From JAIRQK01 sp047974135 (GTDB lineage Bacteria > Campylobacterota > Campylobacteria > Campylobacterales > Campylobacteraceae): a stretch of DNA of 16,950 bases. The number at the start of each line of letters is the position of its first letter. The first letter of the stretch is position 1. The stretch spans positions 1 to 16,950 of the forward strand of contig JBKECC010000112.1 of the NCBI GenBank assembly GCA_047974135.1, read 5' to 3'. Positions 13,524 to 16,950 of this stretch are shown here, piece by piece. The notes below the pieces were generated by a model. It was not told where the DNA came from, did no database searches, and saw only the letters and a list, made by a program, of their open reading frames with translations. The translations under genes and the position numbers were made by a program.

Positions 13524-14749
13524 TTTTTTACCCTTTTTAAAAATAGTGAATCGTAGTAAGTGACAAGTGCATACTTATCAAAATACTTACTTGTTCCAAT
13601 CTCTGGTTTAAAACAACTCTCAATCTCTCCTTTATAATTCATAAAAACCAAAAAACCGTTTTTACCTTGTATAACAAACCCTTCTTTATTTTTATGTGAT
13701 GCCACTCTTGATATTTTACCCAAAGTTGTTTGCAGCAGTTCCGGTACTGTTTTATAACCACTTCTTGGCAAATGACCATCTTTTTTTCTTATCTTTTCCC
13801 AAATCTCTCCATCGGCTCCACCTCTTATACTGTAAACTTTTCCAAACTCATCTGTGTAGTTTTGTAGTGATTTGTACTCATAGTCAGAGAGTAGTCTTAT
13901 GGTAGTTCTACAGCCAAAGTGATACGGTGGAACACCAAAGTTAGAAGGCATTTTCTTTTTCCAAAAACCCTTATCATCCAAAGTAAGATTTGAAGCAGAC
14001 TTTACTTCATCAACACTTTGAGCAGATAAGAGATTTTTGTACTGTGTCATGAGCTCATCTACAGGGATTATCCTTTGGTGCATACTAACACATATAGGAG
14101 TTGTACGCTCATCTATGATAGCCTCAACTTGTACATACTTATATCCATACTCTTTTGCCATAGTAAGAACACCTAAGTTCCTGTTTTGTCGAAGGGTAAA
14201 ATCAACAGCTGCTCTTAAACGGTACTCTTCTAAATCTCTGTAACTCTCAAAATTTTCTCTTAAGGTTTGAAAGAGTTCTTGCTCTGTTAGGTCACCTTCC
14301 ATGGCTTTGGTATAAATCTCTTTTAGCTTGTTTTGTACTCTATTACTTGCATCATCACCCACAAACGACATTCTTTTGCTTAATGATTCTATAGCTGGAG
14401 TAAAAGCTTGCCCAAAAGATGGTTTTATAAGTTCTTGCGATAACTTTGATGGCGACATGATGGCGACACTTGCTGCTATCTTTTCTTGCAAAATTAGCGT
14501 TATAACACCTTGAGGGATTGGAAAGTTTAAATTTTTGGTTGCATCTTCAATAGCAGAGAGTATAGCATCTCTTGTAAAAGTATCTTTTGCTTTTTCTATA
14601 TATATCAAAAGCTCGTCAAGCAATTCATTCATATTTTTGTGAGCATTTTTGATATATAAAGTGATATATGCTTCCATTAGCTCTTCTAAGCTCATCTTTT
14701 CATAATCTTTTGACTTTAATAATCTTTTGAGTCTATCATTATTTATCAT
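13508..14749 (-). CDS. MuF-like head morphogenesis protein with extra C-terminal domain, 413 residues
   Basis: A minor head protein of the Mu F/SPP1 gp7 family, associated with the portal. The signature is at residues 213-224 (DERTTPICVSMH) and 274-283 (PPYHFGCRTT), with the helical YRLRAAVDFTLRQNRN before it. After the MuF core there is about 105 residues more: GGADGEIWEKIRKKDGHLPR, then SHKNKEGFVIQGKNGFLVF and FKPEIGTSKYF, which look like a separate alpha/beta unit. The ATG at 14749 (MINNDRLK) overlaps the zinc-ribbon gene by 11 nt; an upstream in-frame ATG at 14824 would run through that gene and was not chosen. Confidence 0.88.
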   Translation of the reverse strand: MINNDRLKRLLKSKDYEKMSLEELMEAYITLYIKNAHKNMNELLDELLIYIEKAKDTFTRDAILSAIEDATKNLNFPIPQGVITLILQEKIAASVAIMSPSKLSQELIKPSFGQAFTPAIESLSKRMSFVGDDASNRVQNKLKEIYTKAMEGDLTEQELFQTLRENFESYRDLEEYRLRAAVDFTLRQNRNLGVLTMAKEYGYKYVQVEAIIDERTTPICVSMHQRIIPVDELMTQYKNLLSAQSVDEVKSASNLTLDDKGFWKKKMPSNFGVPPYHFGCRTTIRLLSDYEYKSLQNYTDEFGKVYSIRGGADGEIWEKIRKKDGHLPRSGYKTVPELLQTTLGKISRVASHKNKEGFVIQGKNGFLVFMNYKGEIESCFKPEIGTSKYFDKYALVTYYDSLFLKRVKKWLGL

Positions 14750-14948
14750 CTTCACTCTTTTTTGCAAACTCTTTTTTGTTTGTTTCGTAAGCCTGTGCAG
14801 CATAATCCTTCCAATAATCATCAAACTTCACAGCTTCTACGGTTTGAAAAGTATAACCACAATTAAGACATTTTCTAAAACGATTGTTTACTGTGCCTTT
14901 AATCACTCCATTTACTGTTGTTTTACCTGCACACTTTGGACACATCAT
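14739..14948 (-). CDS. Zinc-ribbon regulator candidate (Ogr/Com/NrdR-type), 69 residues
   Basis: Starts MMCPKCAGKTTVNGVIKGT and has a second pair in RKCLNCGYTFQTVEAV: C3-x2-C6 and C27-x2-C30 form a four-Cys zinc ribbon. The shape is close to the N-terminal ribbon of NrdR and to the small P2 Ogr/delta late activators, which end the ribbon with 'TF.TYE.V'. Mu Com is another small zinc protein of this size. The rest is a charged helical tail. It overlaps GemA by 4 nt (ATGA) and MuF by 11 nt. A late-transcription activator role is plausible. Confidence 0.75.
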   Translation of the reverse strand: MMCPKCAGKTTVNGVIKGTVNNRFRKCLNCGYTFQTVEAVKFDDYWKDYAAQAYETNKKEFAKKSEDDK

Positions 14949-15361
14949 TTTGTTTTTACCCCCAACATATTTTCAAGCCCCAAAATAAGTTTTGTTGCCT
15001 CATTTTTGTTTAAAACGTTTAAACGAATTGGTCGCTTTTTAATAGTACGAAAGCAAAAATTACTTAAACTTTTTAAACTTTTATCTCCCCATAACTCTTT
15101 TATGTACATCTCTTGTTTTATGGTTATGGCATCTGTTTTTTGTTTTGGGCGAATCCCTGTTATTTTTGGCGTAGAACCCTTGTTTAAAACATCAAGTAGA
15201 TTATAGAGTTCATCAATAGAAAGCTTAGCGGAGCTATCAATACGGTAATTTTTTTGCAAAAAAGTTTCCCAAGCATCGTTATCTTTTGCGTTTTTAGTAA
15301 ACTCATGCTGGTGGATGGTTGCTAAAAGTCCTCTTCTCAAATACTTTTGTTTGTTGGTCAT
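14945..15361 (-). CDS. GemA/Gp16-like phage protein (DUF1018 type), 138 residues
   Basis: The pattern LRRGLLATIHQHEFTKNAKD, FLQKNYRIDSSAKLSIDELY, VLNKG, then ITIKQEMYIKELW matches the GemA/Mu Gp16 family: an early helix with IH, a linker with 'L.. EL', and a Q-x4-I-x2-LW helix. Mu GemA affects host gene expression and DNA supercoiling in the early phase. The ATG at 15361 has a strong AAGGGG SD. It marks the region as Mu-like. The family call rests on visible pattern. Confidence 0.75.
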   Translation of the reverse strand: MTNKQKYLRRGLLATIHQHEFTKNAKDNDAWETFLQKNYRIDSSAKLSIDELYNLLDVLNKGSTPKITGIRPKQKTDAITIKQEMYIKELWGDKSLKSLSNFCFRTIKKRPIRLNVLNKNEATKLILGLENMLGVKTK

Positions 15362-15381
15362 ATTTACACCCCTTACAATTA

Positions 15382-15481
15382 TTACAAATGTACAAATGTA
15401 TGTAGCTACAAATATTTTACAAATGTTAAAACCCTGTATTATGCAGTTTGCTCATTTGTTTGTTCATTTGTAACATTTGTA
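15382..15481. repeat. Iteron-like cluster of ACAAATGT repeats, both orientations
   Basis: Seven copies of ACAAATG(T), most with a preceding T, fall within 100 bp. On the plus strand they are at 15384-15391, 15392-15399, 15409-15415 (as ACAAATA) and 15419-15426; the opposite orientation lies at 15453-15459, 15465-15471 and 15473-15480. The first four are in the gap between the ATPase stop and the GemA gene, and the last three are inside the 3' end of the ATPase, where they encode the tail TNVTNEQTNEQTA. A perfect TGTAGCTACA palindrome lies between copies two and three. The arrangement is that of a replication initiator or regulator binding region. Confidence 0.55.
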
Positions 15482-16386
15482 TACACCCTCTTTTTTCCTT
15501 GTTTTTTAGAATCCCAAAAAGAACCATCATGTTTTTTAAGCATATCTAAAACTGTTTTATCAGCTCTATCTTTACCAAGCAACTTCATAAGCTCACCTTG
15601 GGTTAACTCTTTTTCTTTTAGAGCATTTGTAACTACTTCTATAAAATCTTTTTCATTTTCACTCATGGACGCTATCTCTACATCAAGTGGAGTGAGTATA
15701 TAAGTTTTTTTATCCATAGAAAAACCTACCTTTTTGATTTTGTTACCCATTCTATACTTTTCAGGTTCTATGATATAGCTGTAGTTGTTATTATCTTCAG
15801 TAAGTACGCTCATTTGCCAGCACTCATCTGCTGCATCTATAAGTCCTTGACCACCTTTCATGGTGTCACCTTTTTTCGTTGCATGGTTTAATATCCATAC
15901 TATACCACCACATCTTCTTATGGCTTTACAAAAACTTAGAAAACGATTAATTCTCCTCTCGTCATACATGTCGCCATCAAGAAAAAACTTTAAACTATCA
16001 AACACAAAAACACAGTTATCGTAAACTCTATCTTTTGCGTTTTCTTTGATTTTATCTATAATCCCCATGATGCCCTCTCTTGGCTCATCAAACATATCCG
16101 CATTTATATATTTGAACTTATCGTCTGTTTTTTCTATCATATTGTCATAGCCTCTATCCATGATTAGATCTAGTCCATTATCAACATCCATATAAGCTAC
16201 TTCTTGATTTTGTTTAACGAGTGCATTTGAGACTCCAAACATAAACTCTGTTTTACCTGTTCCTGCTGGTGCCCAAAGTAAGTTGATACTTCGTTTTACT
16301 ACAAAGCCATCTATTAACACTTCGCGTTCACCGATATTTCTTACCTCTTTAAGATTTACTGTTGGTAAAAAGTCTAACTTACTCAT
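15439..16386 (-). CDS. RecA-fold replication ATPase (RepA/DnaB-like) with winged-helix end, 315 residues
   Basis: Walker A APAGTGKT (residues 39-46), Walker B VFVFD (126-130) with following SLKFF, and a downstream ILNHATKKGD sensor-type segment mark an AAA_25/RepA-like ATPase. Such proteins are replicative helicases or partners in plasmid and phage replication. Residues about 243-305 form a separate module (LTQGELMKLLGKD, ADKTVLDML, DGSFW) similar to the end of the Rha-like protein. Its ATG overlaps the upstream DciA-like gene by ATGA. The final 12 residues are coded by repeat DNA. Confidence 0.9.
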   Translation of the reverse strand: MSKLDFLPTVNLKEVRNIGEREVLIDGFVVKRSINLLWAPAGTGKTEFMFGVSNALVKQNQEVAYMDVDNGLDLIMDRGYDNMIEKTDDKFKYINADMFDEPREGIMGIIDKIKENAKDRVYDNCVFVFDSLKFFLDGDMYDERRINRFLSFCKAIRRCGGIVWILNHATKKGDTMKGGQGLIDAADECWQMSVLTEDNNNYSYIIEPEKYRMGNKIKKVGFSMDKKTYILTPLDVEIASMSENEKDFIEVVTNALKEKELTQGELMKLLGKDRADKTVLDMLKKHDGSFWDSKKQGKKRVYTNVTNEQTNEQTA

Positions 16387-16811
16387 ACCTTTTGTCCTTT
16401 TATGCTTTTTCTAATATCTTCAAACATCCCTTTTAATATAGGGTTTGTTGCTTTGTTTATAAACTCTCCTTTGGAACGTTCTTTGTAAAACAAAGCATCT
16501 GGCAATCTATCTATTTTTTCTTTTTCTTTAATACTCATTGCATGGATGTGAGCAAAAGTGATATTGTTTAGTTTAAGAGTTTTTACATGTAACTTCCAAT
16601 ACACTCTAAGCCTGTTTAATATCATCTCTTCTTGGAGTTTGAACTCTTGTTTTACAAGCGGATGTGAAAAACAAAATACAAGCAGGTTACCTTTAATTTT
16701 TGCGTACTTAAACTGATAGGTAGCAAGCAGTCTATCATCAAGCCCAGCCTTTGCTATTTTTTGGATAGCAAGCCATCTGCTTCCCCCTGGAATCAACTCA
16801 AGAAAACTCAT
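16383..16811 (-). CDS. DUF721/DciA-like helicase-partner candidate, 142 residues
   Basis: Residues 22-75 read GLDDRLLATYQFKYAKIKGN, LLVFCFSHPLVKQEFKL and ILNRLRVY. The order strand, GN-turn, hydrophobic strand, HP-x-x-KQEF, then a helix with ILNRLR agrees with DUF721 proteins of Campylobacterota, in which an '..LFFALKHPAFKMEF' strand-helix is typical. DciA-type members bring the replicative helicase to the origin. The C-terminal 50 residues are basic. It starts with a very good SD (AAGGAGAG) and is coupled to the ATPase gene by a 4-nt overlap, fitting a loader-helicase pair. The assignment is tentative. Confidence 0.55.
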   Translation of the reverse strand: MSFLELIPGGSRWLAIQKIAKAGLDDRLLATYQFKYAKIKGNLLVFCFSHPLVKQEFKLQEEMILNRLRVYWKLHVKTLKLNNITFAHIHAMSIKEKEKIDRLPDALFYKERSKGEFINKATNPILKGMFEDIRKSIKGQKV

Positions 16812-16842
16812 CTAACTCTCCTTTGTATAAAAACACTTTATA

Positions 16843-16862
16843 AAGCCCATCTAAATGGGCTT
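16843..16862 (-). terminator. Hairpin between the edge gene and the DciA-like gene
   Basis: AAGCCCAT (16843-16850) and ATGGGCTT (16855-16862) form a perfect 8-bp stem with a 4-nt loop. On the minus strand it is followed 7 nt later by GTTTTTAT. It comes right after the stop of the edge gene at 16872. It may reduce read-through or act as an mRNA processing/stability hairpin. Confidence 0.5.
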
Positions 16863-16871
16863 GAAAAATGT

Positions 16872-16950
16872 TTATTTTGTATTTGCTATATCTAAAGTTA
16901 CAGCTTCATACTTATCGTTAATGCTCTCTCTTGTATAAAATCTTATGTAA
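16872..16950 (-). CDS. C-terminal 25 residues of an unknown gene (runs off the right edge)
   Basis: The frame is open from the edge to TAA at 16874-16872 and reads YIRFYTRESINDKYEAVT followed by LDIANTK. No family can be named from so little. Its direction and closeness to the DciA-like gene (about 60 bp, with a hairpin between) suggest it belongs to the same early block. Some or all of the residues could be a chance open frame. Confidence 0.5.
   Translation of the reverse strand, partial: YIRFYTRESINDKYEAVTLDIANTK

Noticed and set aside
14727..15206. A 159-codon plus-strand frame with hydrophobic, Cys/Phe-rich product
   Set aside because: Antisense to the MuF, zinc-ribbon and GemA-like genes, all of which have SDs, coupled starts and recognisable motifs. 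Its composition is that of a shadow frame.
15382..15481. CRISPR array
   Set aside because: The repeats are only 7-8 nt, occur in both orientations and have irregular spacing. No repeat-spacer structure or cas gene is present.

Overview
This window is the interior of a tailed-phage genome, most likely a prophage with mixed Mu-like and P2-like gene content. The host is probably one of the Campylobacterota. That host call is an inference from the very AT-rich sequence, the tightly packed genes and the resemblance to Mu-like prophages of Campylobacter relatives. No rRNA, tRNA, integrase or chromosomal housekeeping gene fixes the host or the prophage ends. Both window edges cut genes.

Layout. Almost everything reads on the minus strand, so it is easiest to follow from right to left. 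(a) 16950-14945: a replication block with the 3' end of an unknown gene, a DUF721/DciA-like protein, a RecA-fold ATPase with a C-terminal winged-helix module, then an iteron-like repeat patch and a GemA/Gp16-like protein. (b) 14948-12782: a zinc-ribbon regulator candidate (Ogr/Com/NrdR-type), a MuF head morphogenesis protein with an extra C-terminal domain, a 105-residue unknown, and an HK97-gp10-like protein. (c) 12730-11107: a cargo-like pair, a 452-residue protein with a soluble N-terminal half and four membrane segments, followed at once by a small XRE-type HTH protein and a hairpin terminator. (d) 11106-10030: an operator-rich intergenic region, a Rha-family regulator and a 75-residue protein. 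(e) 9946-10018: three tandem hairpins at the convergent junction.

(f) 7168-9939, plus strand: PBSX/P2-type portal and HTH-carrying terminase large subunit. (g) 7033-1, minus strand: the structural operon, starting divergently from the portal. It holds protease-scaffold, capsid cement, major capsid protein, small head/neck proteins, a lysis cassette (M15 endolysin, i-spanin, o-spanin, holin), tail tube, gpG/gpGT-type tail chaperones joined by a -1 frameshift, and tape measure. Only a tube gene and no sheath is visible, which suggests a long non-contractile tail.

How the parts fit: the right-hand genes would drive phage replication, the small HTH and Rha proteins and the zinc ribbon are candidates for the switch and late activation, and the left-hand operon builds the virion and lyses the cell. 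The points most worth a second look are the RexA/RexB-like one-piece membrane protein next to an HTH regulator, the winged-helix module shared by the Rha protein and the replication ATPase, the DciA-like/ATPase pair beside an iteron-like patch, the A_AAA_AAG frameshift site, and the extra domain on MuF followed by an overlapping small gene.
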